DNA from: Maricaulis maris
Lineage (GTDB): Bacteria; Pseudomonadota; Alphaproteobacteria; Caulobacterales; Maricaulaceae
Assembly: GCF_036322705.1 (NCBI RefSeq)
Contig: NZ_AP027270.1
Location: 1,427,501-1,491,500, forward strand
DNA length: 64,000 nt
Direction of reading: 5' to 3'
The translations under genes and the position numbers were made by a program. Each line of letters begins with the position of its first letter. Position 1 is the first letter of the stretch. Positions 51,486 through 59,766 of the stretch are shown here, piece after piece. The notes below the pieces were generated by a model. It saw nothing but the letters and a program-made list of their open reading frames with translations, had not been told where the DNA came from and ran no database searches.

Positions 51486-51585
51486 CATTTTTCCCGGACG
51501 CGCGTCAGCGCGATCCGGGACCGACGGGGGACTCAGCGCTGCAAGGCGGGTCCGGTTGGTCCCGGGTCTTCGCCCGGGAAAAATG
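51486..51585. repeat. 100-bp element with 12-bp terminal inverted repeats, copy 3
   Basis: The same arms at 51486-51497 and 51574-51585. The 100-base length is the same in all three copies although internal bases differ. Confidence 0.75.
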
Positions 51586-51821
51586 ATGGGGGTGGGCGCC
51601 GAAATTGCCGATCCGCCGTGCGGCCTTTCTTTTCTTCCCCACCGCGTGGGCAGGCCTCTCCGCCTGCGGCACCCCGCCTCCGTCTCGCCCTGGCGGGCGA
51701 TCCACCTCCCCATGATGTGGTGCGGGAAAGCGGACCGCACTCTGGCACCAACCACAGCTTGCATGGTATTGCGAACCCGCTAACCTCCCCTCACCTTATT
51801 GTTTGTGTTGAGGTTTTGGGG

Positions 51822-52574
51822 ATGGTTGAGTTTCTTGGGGCTACCAGGCCGGCGGGGGTGACGGTTCATCTCATCGGGTTTCATGCCGCGGCGGACGGGG
51901 TCCGGCTTTATGACCGGATGGCGCTGGTGATGGATGGCGAAGGCCGGGTCTCGGGGACGCTGGACCGGATTGCCGAACGGGACGGCGTGGCGCGCGCTGG
52001 CGCTGTGCGCGGGCTCTGGGCCGGGGGACGACTGGCGCTGATGCTGGAATTTGCCGAGGACGGAACGACGGCGTCCGCGACCGGGGTGATGCTCGACCTG
52101 GCACCCGAGACGCGCAGCCATGGCGCTGCCCTGGTCGGACGGATTGCCGGCCAAGGGGCCCGGCCGGGCGGTGCGGCGGGCGCACAGGCGCAGCCCTATG
52201 TACTGGCCCATGCCCCCGCGGTACGGCTCGACCGCTCATCGACCCATGGCTGGGGCAGCGTGCTGGACTGTGCCGTAAAGCAGGGCGAGACCGTGCTCGG
52301 CATTCATGGTCCGGTCGGCCCGCGCCAGACGCCCTATTCCTTCAGCACCGATGATGGTCTGCATGTCGAGCCGACGGGCTATGGCCATTTCGTCAATCAT
52401 GCCTGCGAGCCGAGCTGCGAGATCGTCTATGACGACGCGACCGCCCTGCCCACCCTGGTGGCGCTGCGCGATCTGGCGGCCGGGGATGAGGTGACGTTCG
52501 ACTATACCCAGACCGAGGGCGATCTGGCCGGCAGCTTCGTGTGTCGCTGTCCGGCCAGGCTTCACAAGGTCTAG
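51822..52574 (+). CDS. SET-domain protein (putative protein-lysine methyltransferase)
   Basis: A 250-residue protein whose C-terminal part (about 128-248) is a SET domain. It has GWGSVLD (the G-x-G SAM-binding motif, 143-149), the pseudoknot motif FVNHACEPSCEI (190-201), GDEVTFDYTQTE (221-232), and a short post-SET cysteine pair CRC (241-243). The N-terminal 120 residues look beta-rich and I do not recognise them. SET proteins methylate protein lysines with SAM; the target here is unknown. The ATG at 51822 has GAGG about 9 bases upstream. The frame stays open through the repeat array upstream, but that part is non-coding in character. Confidence 0.85.
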   Translation: MVEFLGATRPAGVTVHLIGFHAAADGVRLYDRMALVMDGEGRVSGTLDRIAERDGVARAGAVRGLWAGGRLALMLEFAEDGTTASATGVMLDLAPETRSHGAALVGRIAGQGARPGGAAGAQAQPYVLAHAPAVRLDRSSTHGWGSVLDCAVKQGETVLGIHGPVGPRQTPYSFSTDDGLHVEPTGYGHFVNHACEPSCEIVYDDATALPTLVALRDLAAGDEVTFDYTQTEGDLAGSFVCRCPARLHKV

Positions 52575-52602
52575 GCCGTCAGCCGCTCAGCCCGGCCGGG
52601 GC

Positions 52603-53118
52603 TCAATCGGAGAAGCGAACCCGGACCGGCGCGCGTCGTCCGGGCCCCTGCATGGCCGTGCGGACCCGCGAGTCAAAGCGCAGGTTGGTCATCATCACCT
52701 GGTCGTCGAATGTCTCCGAAAGCAGGTCATTATCGACGATGAAGGCGTTCTGCTCGGCCGGGACCGGCGCGGCGTAATAGATCCAGGCGTATTCGCCATC
52801 GGCCTCGGCGCCGACATAGGCGAGCTCCATCAGCTCGCCTTCGCTGTCGGCCATGCGAAACAGCGGGCCGGCATAGGCAGCGACGGCGGCGAGACCTTCC
52901 GGCGTGGCCAGGAAGGCGCTGGCGTCGAGCTCGGTGCGGTCGAGCGCTTCCATCAGATCGTGACCATAGACGCGGTGGATGATCTCCATCTCGCCGGTGC
53001 GCTCATTGACGGCGATCTCGGTGACGCCGGCATGCATGCGGTGAGCCGCCGACGGGGCTGTCACAAGGGACAGCCCCGCCAGGGCGATCAGGAGGGTGAG
53101 GCCGAAACGCAGGGTCAT
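52603..53118 (-). CDS. DUF6702-like exported protein
   Basis: A 171-residue protein with a signal peptide (MTLRFGLTLLIALAGLSLVTAPSAAH) and then HAGVTEIAVNERTGEMEIIHRVYGHDLMEAL. The pattern of a short beta-rich domain starting with a histidine and assessing growth on acid-base residues fits DUF6702, a family I recall as a frequent neighbour of M1 peptidases. Here it lies 17 bases downstream of the M1 peptidase gene on the same strand, which agrees. Its function is unknown; the family match is moderate. Confidence 0.7.
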   Translation of the reverse strand: MTLRFGLTLLIALAGLSLVTAPSAAHRMHAGVTEIAVNERTGEMEIIHRVYGHDLMEALDRTELDASAFLATPEGLAAVAAYAGPLFRMADSEGELMELAYVGAEADGEYAWIYYAAPVPAEQNAFIVDNDLLSETFDDQVMMTNLRFDSRVRTAMQGPGRRAPVRVRFSD

Positions 53119-53135
53119 GGCGCCCTCCCCGATCC

Positions 53136-55571
53136 CTATTGCGGCCGCGTGCGGACGCTGTCGCGGGTCACCCGCAGGTCCTGGTCCGCCATCATGCTCG
53201 AGGGTGACGAGCTGGAGCGGTACAGCTCCAGACGGGTCGGCTCGATACGCGGCGGGAAGTAGTTGTCGGTGCGGTCAGCATCGGCAGTTTCCCACAGCGG
53301 GTCGAGTTCGACCGAGACCACCTGGCGGTCGGTGAGATAGGTCCAGGTCACGCTGTGCGGGTCATAGCGCCAGACTTCGGCCGGGATCCGGACAAGGTCG
53401 GTGGAGCCATCCGCGAAGGTGAATTCGAGGATGATCGGCATGACCACGCCGCCCTCATTGGTGAAGTCGAGATAATAGACCCGGTCACCGCTGTCGAGAA
53501 TCTCCGCTTCCCAGTCCTCGAGCTCCTCACGCAGGTTCTCATAGGCTTCGCGCTCGCGATTGGTGACGGTGAATTGATCGTTCTCGGAATAGTAGTCGAG
53601 GACTTCCGGATTGCGCGAGGCATAGGTCGAGATGCCGTCCGCCCGGTTGGAGGCCTGCGTCAGGCTTTCCGGGTCGTTCGCCCCCTCGGTGCGCTCGAGC
53701 ATGTTCTCGATTTCCGGGTTCTCGGTGTTGAAGCTGCCCTCGATGACGCGGTCGAGCGAAATGTCGACATGGTCGGTCGAGTAGAACCAACCGCGCCAGA
53801 ACCAGTCGAGATCGACGCCGGACACTTCTTCCATCGTGCGGAAGAAGTCATAGGGCGTCGGGCGGCGGAAGCGCCAGCGACGGGAATAGGTGCGGAAAGC
53901 CTCGTCGAACAGCTCACGGCCGAGCACCGTCTCGCGCAGGATGACCAGCGCGATGGTCGGCTTGGAGTAGGCGTTCGGTCCGAACTGCACGATCGAGTCC
54001 GACTGGGTCATGATCGGCATCTGGTTGCTCGACACCATGTAGGAGGTGATCGAGTGGGGATCGCCGCGGCGGACCGGGAAATCCTCCTCCCACTGCCGCT
54101 CGGCCTGGAATTGCAGGAAGGAGTTCAGGCCCTCGTCCATCCAGGTCCACTGGCGCTCGTCGGAATTGACCGTCATCGGGAAATAGATGTGGCCGATCTC
54201 GTGGATGATCACGCCGATCAGGCCGCGCTTGGAGCCCAGCGAATAGGTCAGATTGCCGTCATCATCGACCGACGGACGGCCATAGGTGCCGCCATTGAAG
54301 GTGATCATCGGGTATTCCATCCCGCCCTGCGGACCGGCGATCGATTGCGCGACCGGATAGGGATAGGGGAAGGCGAAGCTGTTGTAGACGGCAAGCGTGT
54401 GCTCGATCGCCCGGGTCGAGAAGGTCGACCAAAGCGGCTCGCTCTCATTGGGGTAGAAGGACATCGCCATGACGAGGTTGGGGGCATCGCCCTCCCCGTC
54501 CTGCTCGACGCCGACCGCGTCCCAGATGAATTTGCGCGACCCGGCCCAGGCAAAGTCACGGACATTCTCGGCCCGGAACTCCCAGGTCGCCATCGACCGG
54601 GTGCCGCGGCGCTCATTGGCGCGGGCTTCGGCCGGGGTCACGATAAAGACCGGCTCGTCGGCGTCACGCGCCTGATCCAGACGGTCACGTTGCGGCTGGG
54701 TCAGGACCTCGTCGGCATTCTGCAGTACGCCGGTCGCCGAGACGATGAAGTCCTGCGGCACGGTGATGGAGACGTCGTAATCGCCGAATTCGAGACCGAA
54801 TTCGCCGCGGCCGAGGAAGGCCTTGTTGTGCCAGCCCTCATAGTCGGAGAAGACCGCAGCGCGGGGGAACCACTGGGCGATCTGGTAGATGCAGTCACCG
54901 CCGGTATCGTCGCCCTCTTCAAAGCATTCCCAGCCGGCCCGGCCGCCAACGACCTGGGTCTCGATCAGGCGGTAGTCCCACTCAATGGTGAAGGTGACGC
55001 TGTCGCCGGTCTCCAGCACCTCATCGAGGTCGAGGCGCAGGAGCGTGTCGACGATGGTGAAGTCCATCGGCTCGCCATTGGCGTCGGTGACACCGGTGAT
55101 GTTGAAGCCGTAGCCGTCATTCTCCAGCATCTGGCGGCGACGCACTGCGCTGGCCGAGATGCCGTCCGGGAAGGAGCCGCCGACCCGGCCGGCCGAGCGA
55201 CCACCGCCGCCGACCGTCTCGGTCATCACGGCAATGGAGTCAGGGCGGAAGCGGTTCTGGTCGAGCAGGAACCACAGGAAGTCGAGGGTATCGGGCGCGT
55301 TGTTGGTGTAGGTGACCGTCTCGGTACCGAAGAGATGCTTGGCCTCTTCGTCGAGACGGATGTCGATGTCGTAATCGACCTGCTGCTGCCAGTAGTCCGG
55401 ACCCGGTGCGCCGGTCGCCCGGCGCTCGCGGTTCGGCGACGGCCAGTCCTCGTCCTCGAGCTGACGGAAAGCGTCACGCCAGTCATTGACGGTCTGCTGG
55501 ACAGGCTGGGCGACCGCGACGTTGAACGTCGCAGTTGCCGCAGCGAGAGCAATGAGAGTGAGAGTGCGCAT
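53136..55571 (-). CDS. M1 family metallopeptidase, exported
   Basis: An 811-residue zinc peptidase with a signal peptide (MRTLTLIALAAATATFNVAVAQ, cleaved near 22). The active-site motif is HEIGH in VIIHEIGHIYFPM, with the third zinc ligand 18 residues on in WMDEGLNSF. The usual aminopeptidase GxMEN motif appears as QGGMEYPMITF, so the free N-terminus contact may differ. A long C-terminal part (about 560-811) follows the catalytic domain and includes beta-rich segments. It is probably periplasmic or surface-bound. The ATG at 55569-55571 is preferred over an upstream extension to 55640. Confidence 0.9.
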   Translation of the reverse strand: MRTLTLIALAAATATFNVAVAQPVQQTVNDWRDAFRQLEDEDWPSPNRERRATGAPGPDYWQQQVDYDIDIRLDEEAKHLFGTETVTYTNNAPDTLDFLWFLLDQNRFRPDSIAVMTETVGGGGRSAGRVGGSFPDGISASAVRRRQMLENDGYGFNITGVTDANGEPMDFTIVDTLLRLDLDEVLETGDSVTFTIEWDYRLIETQVVGGRAGWECFEEGDDTGGDCIYQIAQWFPRAAVFSDYEGWHNKAFLGRGEFGLEFGDYDVSITVPQDFIVSATGVLQNADEVLTQPQRDRLDQARDADEPVFIVTPAEARANERRGTRSMATWEFRAENVRDFAWAGSRKFIWDAVGVEQDGEGDAPNLVMAMSFYPNESEPLWSTFSTRAIEHTLAVYNSFAFPYPYPVAQSIAGPQGGMEYPMITFNGGTYGRPSVDDDGNLTYSLGSKRGLIGVIIHEIGHIYFPMTVNSDERQWTWMDEGLNSFLQFQAERQWEEDFPVRRGDPHSITSYMVSSNQMPIMTQSDSIVQFGPNAYSKPTIALVILRETVLGRELFDEAFRTYSRRWRFRRPTPYDFFRTMEEVSGVDLDWFWRGWFYSTDHVDISLDRVIEGSFNTENPEIENMLERTEGANDPESLTQASNRADGISTYASRNPEVLDYYSENDQFTVTNREREAYENLREELEDWEAEILDSGDRVYYLDFTNEGGVVMPIILEFTFADGSTDLVRIPAEVWRYDPHSVTWTYLTDRQVVSVELDPLWETADADRTDNYFPPRIEPTRLELYRSSSSPSSMMADQDLRVTRDSVRTRPQ

Positions 55572-55684
55572 TATTCCCCGATACCCCTGTTTTGGGACTA
55601 GATCGGGACGTGATTTAGCGCGCACGCCCGGCGAGGTCACCCCCGGCTTTCTGCATTGTCATGATGCATCTTGCCACCGGATGA

Positions 55685-56983
55685 TCAGACCGCCGCGTCG
55701 GAGGCCAGCGCCGGTGTCACGTCGCGGCGCTTGCCGAGCGACAGCAACCAGGCCCCGAAGCCGATGAAGAGAAGGACAAAACCGGTCAGGACGCCGAGCA
55801 CAGGAACAGCACCGAGGGCCGCGAAAACCGCGACAACGACGAAGGTCGAGAGCAAGCGCATCCCCAGGTTCAGCGTCTTCTCGTCCGGCCGGCGATTGAA
55901 CGCCATGTCACCAATGGCAACAGCGCCAAAACCCATGCAGAGGAGCATGAACGGCCAGAACACGATCCACATGATCGGGATCAGCAGGATGCCCACGACG
56001 GTGATGGCCAGCAGCACGGTCATGGTGATCAGGAAGATCGGCGAAAGGGCGAAGCCGATAAAGCCGATAAAGCCGCTGACCACCGGACGCTCACGGAAGC
56101 GCCGTGCCACCGATGCGGTTCCGCCCGGAGCGACCAGACAGGCAAGGGCCGCCAGAAGAAAGACCGCGCCGGGGATGAAGAGCCCGAATATGCCGGTCGG
56201 GGCGTTGAAATCGACGTCAAAATCAACGTTTTCCCAGTCCTTGGCGCCGAAATTGAAATCGGAATACTCGTATTCGTAACTGCCGAAGCTGGTCCCGTCG
56301 GCGATCACCGGCTCCTGCCCGGACTGCACGGTCAGCGCGCCGACAATCCGGGTGCCTTCGAGAATGTAGACTTCCTCTGCCGTGATATCGACATCGTCCA
56401 GGAACACACCCGACAGATGGATTTCCCCACCCTCGATCTCGACCCGGCCGGAGATCTCGCCGGCGAGATGGACTTCGCCGCCGACGACTTCGGCGGTTCC
56501 GCCGACTCGGCTTGCGCGGCTGGTCTCGACATAGCCCCCGGCCAGCTTGGCGGCGCCGGCGACCTGGCTGTCAATCTCGACATTGCCAGCGGCGGCATTC
56601 AGCATGCCACCGATCGCGCCCGAGACCTCGATATCACCGCCTGCGAAATTGGCGTCACCGGAGACATTGGAACGGGACTGAAGATCGCCACCGGCGAGAT
56701 CCAGATCCTCGCCAATCGTCCCCGCCACATCGATCTCACCGCCGGCCAGCTGGACCGAGCCGGTCACATCCGCATTGACGCGAATACTGCCGGCAACGCC
56801 CTTGATGTCACCATTGATCTGGCCGCGAACATCAATCTCCCCGCCGAGGAAGATCACGTCATCATTGCTGCCGTCGATCGCCACATCGCCGCCAATCACC
56901 TGGGCGGTGGCGGAGCCTGCGAACATGGATATGGCCAGCCCCCCGGCCATGATCCATTTCTTCATTGAGTTGAAATCCATCAT
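55685..56983 (-). CDS. Exported bactofilin-like repeat protein with C-terminal membrane domain
   Basis: A 432-residue protein. After a signal peptide (about 5-28, ending GSATAQ), residues 30-235 consist of short beta-helical repeats of the type GGxIxVxGxIxGD with many LAGG/VAGG turns, like bactofilins, but here extracytoplasmic. An acidic, Tyr/Asp-rich linker (about 240-275) is followed by about four membrane helices (about 278-410). The polymer-forming part would face the periplasm while anchored in the inner membrane. It lies 60 bases after a lipoprotein built of similar repeats. The start is ATG at 56981-56983 with GGGAGA upstream. Confidence 0.8.
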   Translation of the reverse strand: MMDFNSMKKWIMAGGLAISMFAGSATAQVIGGDVAIDGSNDDVIFLGGEIDVRGQINGDIKGVAGSIRVNADVTGSVQLAGGEIDVAGTIGEDLDLAGGDLQSRSNVSGDANFAGGDIEVSGAIGGMLNAAAGNVEIDSQVAGAAKLAGGYVETSRASRVGGTAEVVGGEVHLAGEISGRVEIEGGEIHLSGVFLDDVDITAEEVYILEGTRIVGALTVQSGQEPVIADGTSFGSYEYEYSDFNFGAKDWENVDFDVDFNAPTGIFGLFIPGAVFLLAALACLVAPGGTASVARRFRERPVVSGFIGFIGFALSPIFLITMTVLLAITVVGILLIPIMWIVFWPFMLLCMGFGAVAIGDMAFNRRPDEKTLNLGMRLLSTFVVVAVFAALGAVPVLGVLTGFVLLFIGFGAWLLSLGKRRDVTPALASDAAV

Positions 56984-57043
56984 CAAATCTCCCTGCGCCC
57001 CCCGGCGGTCAGGTCAAGGTTGAAAGCACGGTGTGTGACAGGA

Positions 57044-57820
57044 TCAGCTTTGCACCAGATCGTCACAGTCGCGACCATTGCGGGGACGGTAGTCCAGTCC
57101 GGAGACGCGGGCCCCCGATTCGGTCGTCGGTGCCGTTTCGGCCCAGACGATCAGACCGTCGCGAACCTGGCTGGTGCCGGAGAACACGACCGAGATCGCG
57201 CAGATTTCTCCGCCCCCGGCGAGAACGCCGCTGACCTCGACAAGGCCGCGCTGATTGCCGCGGCGCGAATTGCGCAACTCTTCTGCCGCAACCAGCCGGA
57301 CCGGGCCCGTGGCCTCGCCGGAAAAGCGGATCTGGTCTGCCTGGGCGTTCAGCACGTCGCCGAACCAGCCACCGACTTCCATCTCACCCGCCGCCAGGGC
57401 GGCTTCGCCGTGAACCCGGCCCGAGAACGTGATTTCGCCACCGGCCAGGCTGAGATCATTGCCGACCTCCGCCGAGAACACGATGTCGCCACCGGCAATG
57501 GAGGCTTCGCGGCCAACCCGGCCGGAGAAATTGATGTCACCGCCCGCGATAGAGGCATCACCACCGATATCGAGATCATCGATATCGACATCGCCCGCCA
57601 CCAGGCTGAGGTCGCCGCCAAGACGGCCCCGGAGATTCACATCACCGGCGAGACGGCTGTAATCGCCGTCCCGGTCCAGCACCACATAGCCGTCGGCTGT
57701 GCGAACGGTATGGGTCCGCAGCATCTTGCTGTCGTCACCATCATCCGCCACGACGATGACGCAACCGGATGTCATCAGGGCGGTGGTCAGGGCCGAAGCG
57801 GCCAGCAGGACCTTTTGCAT
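57044..57820 (-). CDS. Bactofilin-like repeat lipoprotein
   Basis: A 258-residue lipoprotein: MQKVLLAASALTTALMTSGC is a signal peptide with cysteine at the lipobox. Residues about 50-190 are short repeats such as LGGDLSLVAGDVDI and GREASIAGGDIVF, the same AGG(D/E)I-turn pattern as the next gene. The last 60 residues differ and contain two cysteines (EICAISV and GRDCDDL). It probably sits in the periplasmic leaflet of a membrane and may co-assemble with the adjacent repeat protein. Cytoplasmic bactofilins polymerise without nucleotide; no function is known for this exported form. Confidence 0.8.
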   Translation of the reverse strand: MQKVLLAASALTTALMTSGCVIVVADDGDDSKMLRTHTVRTADGYVVLDRDGDYSRLAGDVNLRGRLGGDLSLVAGDVDIDDLDIGGDASIAGGDINFSGRVGREASIAGGDIVFSAEVGNDLSLAGGEITFSGRVHGEAALAAGEMEVGGWFGDVLNAQADQIRFSGEATGPVRLVAAEELRNSRRGNQRGLVEVSGVLAGGGEICAISVVFSGTSQVRDGLIVWAETAPTTESGARVSGLDYRPRNGRDCDDLVQS

Positions 57821-57894
57821 GTCAGTCTCCGTACAATTCAGGGCTGTTCGAAGCCCCGGTCAAACGCTCCCCAGCGATCAGTCGAAGCTTACAT

Positions 57895-57959
57895 TATCGA
57901 AATTCGATATCAACCAGTTTTTTCGTTATTCGATAAATTATTTCCGTATATCGCGATAT
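57895..57959. promoter_or_regulatory. Cluster of AT-rich palindromes, candidate operators for the acyl-CoA synthetase gene
   Basis: TATCGAA-A-TTCGATA is a 7-1-7 perfect inverted repeat at 57895-57909. ATTCGATA recurs at 57928-57935. ATATCGCGATAT is a 12-bp perfect palindrome at 57948-57959. They lie 115-180 bases before the synthetase ATG and about 75-140 bases upstream of the divergent lipoprotein gene. Confidence 0.45.
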
Positions 57960-58072
57960 GAAGGCTCCGAATGCATGTGAATCAGGCCTCCCCCTTCCCT
58001 ATGCGTCAGCCCTGCGTAATATCGCTGTCGATACGAGCGTCCACACAAGAAGGACGCCGATGGGAGGATCAC

Positions 58073-59725
58073 ATGGTTGACACGACTGCCGCCGGAATGG
58101 CTCCGGACGAGACCCGCTTGCCGGAGATCGGACACGTCTTTTCGGGCCCCGACTTCAACCTGGCCCGTATCCGCAAGTCGGTGTTCGCAGCCCTGCTTGA
58201 TTCAAAGCGGCGGTATGGTGGCAAGAAGCTGGCGACCATCGATGCTGACGGACGTGAGCTCACTTATGGTGACCTGACCAAGGCCGCCTTCGCGCTTGGC
58301 CATGCGCTCAAGGCGGGCACGGAATCCGGCGAAGCCGTGGGCGTCCTGCTCCCGACCGGCGCCGGGGCGATCATCTCGTTTTACGCCATCTCCGCCTATG
58401 GCCGGGTCCCGGCAATGCTCAATTTCACGGCTGGCGAACGCGCCCTCAAGGCTGCTTGCCGGGCCTGCAAGGCCAAGCGGATCGTCACGGCGCGCCGGTT
58501 CATCGAACTGGGCGAGCTGCAGGAGCTTGAGGCGGCCCTCAAGGAAGATCATGAGCTGATCTATCTCGAGGATGTCCGCGAGAATCTCTCGACCATGGAC
58601 AAGGTTGCCGCCGCCGTCGGGCTGGTCGCGCCCTTCCTGGTGCATGCGCATCCCGATCCCGACAGCCCGGCCGTCTACCTCTTCACCTCCGGTACGGAAG
58701 GCGACCCGAAGGGCGTCGTTCTCAGCCACGCCAACCTGCTCGCCAATGTCGAGCAGGTTCGCGACCACATCGAGATCTATCCGACCGACAAGGTGTTCAA
58801 CCCGATGCCCACCTTCCACTGCTTTGGCTTGACCGGCGGCGTCCTGGTGCCGCTGGGGCTCGGGGTTCCGGCGATCTGCCACCCGACACCGCTCCAGGCC
58901 AAGACCATCGTCAAACGCATCGCCGAGACGCAGGCGACCATCCTGTTCGCTACCGACACCTTCATGAACCAGTATGCCCGCGCTGCCGATGGTGAGGACC
59001 TGTCCTCCCTGCGCATGGCGGTCTGCGGGGCCGAGCGGGTCAAGGACGAGACCCGTTCCTCGCTGCGTCGCCGTTTCAATCTGGAGATCGTCGAGGGCTA
59101 TGGCCTGACCGAGGCCGCACCGGTCTTCTCCGTCAACCAGCCGAACAATAACCGCCCGGGCACGGTCGGCCAGATCATGCCCGGCTGCCAGGCCAAGCTG
59201 GTTTCCGTCCCGGGGATCGACAATGGCGGCCAGCTGCACATCAAGGGGCCGAACATCATGAAGGGCTATATCCGCCCCGATGCGCCGCTGGTGCTGGAGG
59301 CTCCCGAGGACGGCTGGCACGATACCGGCGATATCGTGTCGATCGACGAGGACGGCTTCATCTCGATCCGCGGGCGCGTCAAGCGTTTCGCCAAGATGGG
59401 CGGCGAGATGGTGTCGCTGGCGGTGGTGGAGAACTGTGCGACCTCGCTCTGGCCCGACAATATGCACGCTGCCGCGGCCATTCCGGACAAACGCAAGGGC
59501 GAGCAGATCATCCTGCTCACCGATTACGACAAGGCCGATCGCGCCGACCTCGTGGCCTTCGCCCGCAATCACGGCATCTCCGATCTCGCCATTCCGCGCA
59601 AGATCATCCGGGTCGACTCGATCCCGGTTCTGGGAACCGGCAAGACCGATTACGGAACGGTGCAGAAAACGGTCGAGACGATGATGGCCGAGGACGCCAA
59701 ACCGGTGGCACAGCCGGCGGAGTAG
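58073..59725 (+). CDS. AMP-forming acyl-CoA/acyl-ACP synthetase (Aas-like synthetase domain)
   Basis: A 550-residue adenylate-forming enzyme. The ATP-binding P-loop is YLFTSGTEGDPKGVVLSHAN, the A5 motif is EGYGLTEAAPV, and A7/A8 are WHDTGDIV and IRGRVKRFAKMGGEMV. A C-terminal catalytic lysine is in GTGKTDY. Its closest resemblance is to the acyl-ACP synthetase half of Aas, with FNPMPTFHCFGLTGGVLVPL; the acyltransferase half is not present. It probably activates fatty acids, perhaps from membrane turnover. The ATG has GGGAGG 6 bases upstream. A hydrolase gene follows 41 bases on. Confidence 0.88.
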   Translation: MVDTTAAGMAPDETRLPEIGHVFSGPDFNLARIRKSVFAALLDSKRRYGGKKLATIDADGRELTYGDLTKAAFALGHALKAGTESGEAVGVLLPTGAGAIISFYAISAYGRVPAMLNFTAGERALKAACRACKAKRIVTARRFIELGELQELEAALKEDHELIYLEDVRENLSTMDKVAAAVGLVAPFLVHAHPDPDSPAVYLFTSGTEGDPKGVVLSHANLLANVEQVRDHIEIYPTDKVFNPMPTFHCFGLTGGVLVPLGLGVPAICHPTPLQAKTIVKRIAETQATILFATDTFMNQYARAADGEDLSSLRMAVCGAERVKDETRSSLRRRFNLEIVEGYGLTEAAPVFSVNQPNNNRPGTVGQIMPGCQAKLVSVPGIDNGGQLHIKGPNIMKGYIRPDAPLVLEAPEDGWHDTGDIVSIDEDGFISIRGRVKRFAKMGGEMVSLAVVENCATSLWPDNMHAAAAIPDKRKGEQIILLTDYDKADRADLVAFARNHGISDLAIPRKIIRVDSIPVLGTGKTDYGTVQKTVETMMAEDAKPVAQPAE

Positions 59726-59766
59726 CCGCTCGCCGCCCCAAGCCCCTGTCCGTTCGGAGAGACGCC

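Larger units (their letters stand above)
50652..51821. repeat. Intergenic repeat region with tandem 283-bp units
   Basis: A 1.17-kb stretch between the DUF4279-like and SET-domain genes. Near 50690-50727 lies a REP-like palindrome. From 50837 a unit starting CCCCTCCGTCTCGCCCTGG recurs at 51120 and 51403, an exact 283-base period, with a fragment at about 51677. The first two copies are nearly complete and the third diverges after about 185 bases. Open frames here are artefacts of the repeat composition. Confidence 0.9.

Noticed and set aside
50837-51720. Possible CRISPR array
   Set aside because: The repeats are 283 bases with no short repeat-spacer alternation, and no cas genes are present.
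51042-52574. A 510-codon open frame joining the repeat array to the SET-domain gene
   Set aside because: The first 260 codons are translated from the 283-bp tandem repeats, with arginine- and proline-rich low-complexity product repeated in register. The SET protein has a good ATG at 51822.
53355-55601. A 748-codon plus-strand open frame opposite the M1 peptidase gene
   Set aside because: It is the reverse-strand shadow of the M1 gene in GC-rich DNA, with no domain and an atypical Arg/Gly/Val-rich composition.
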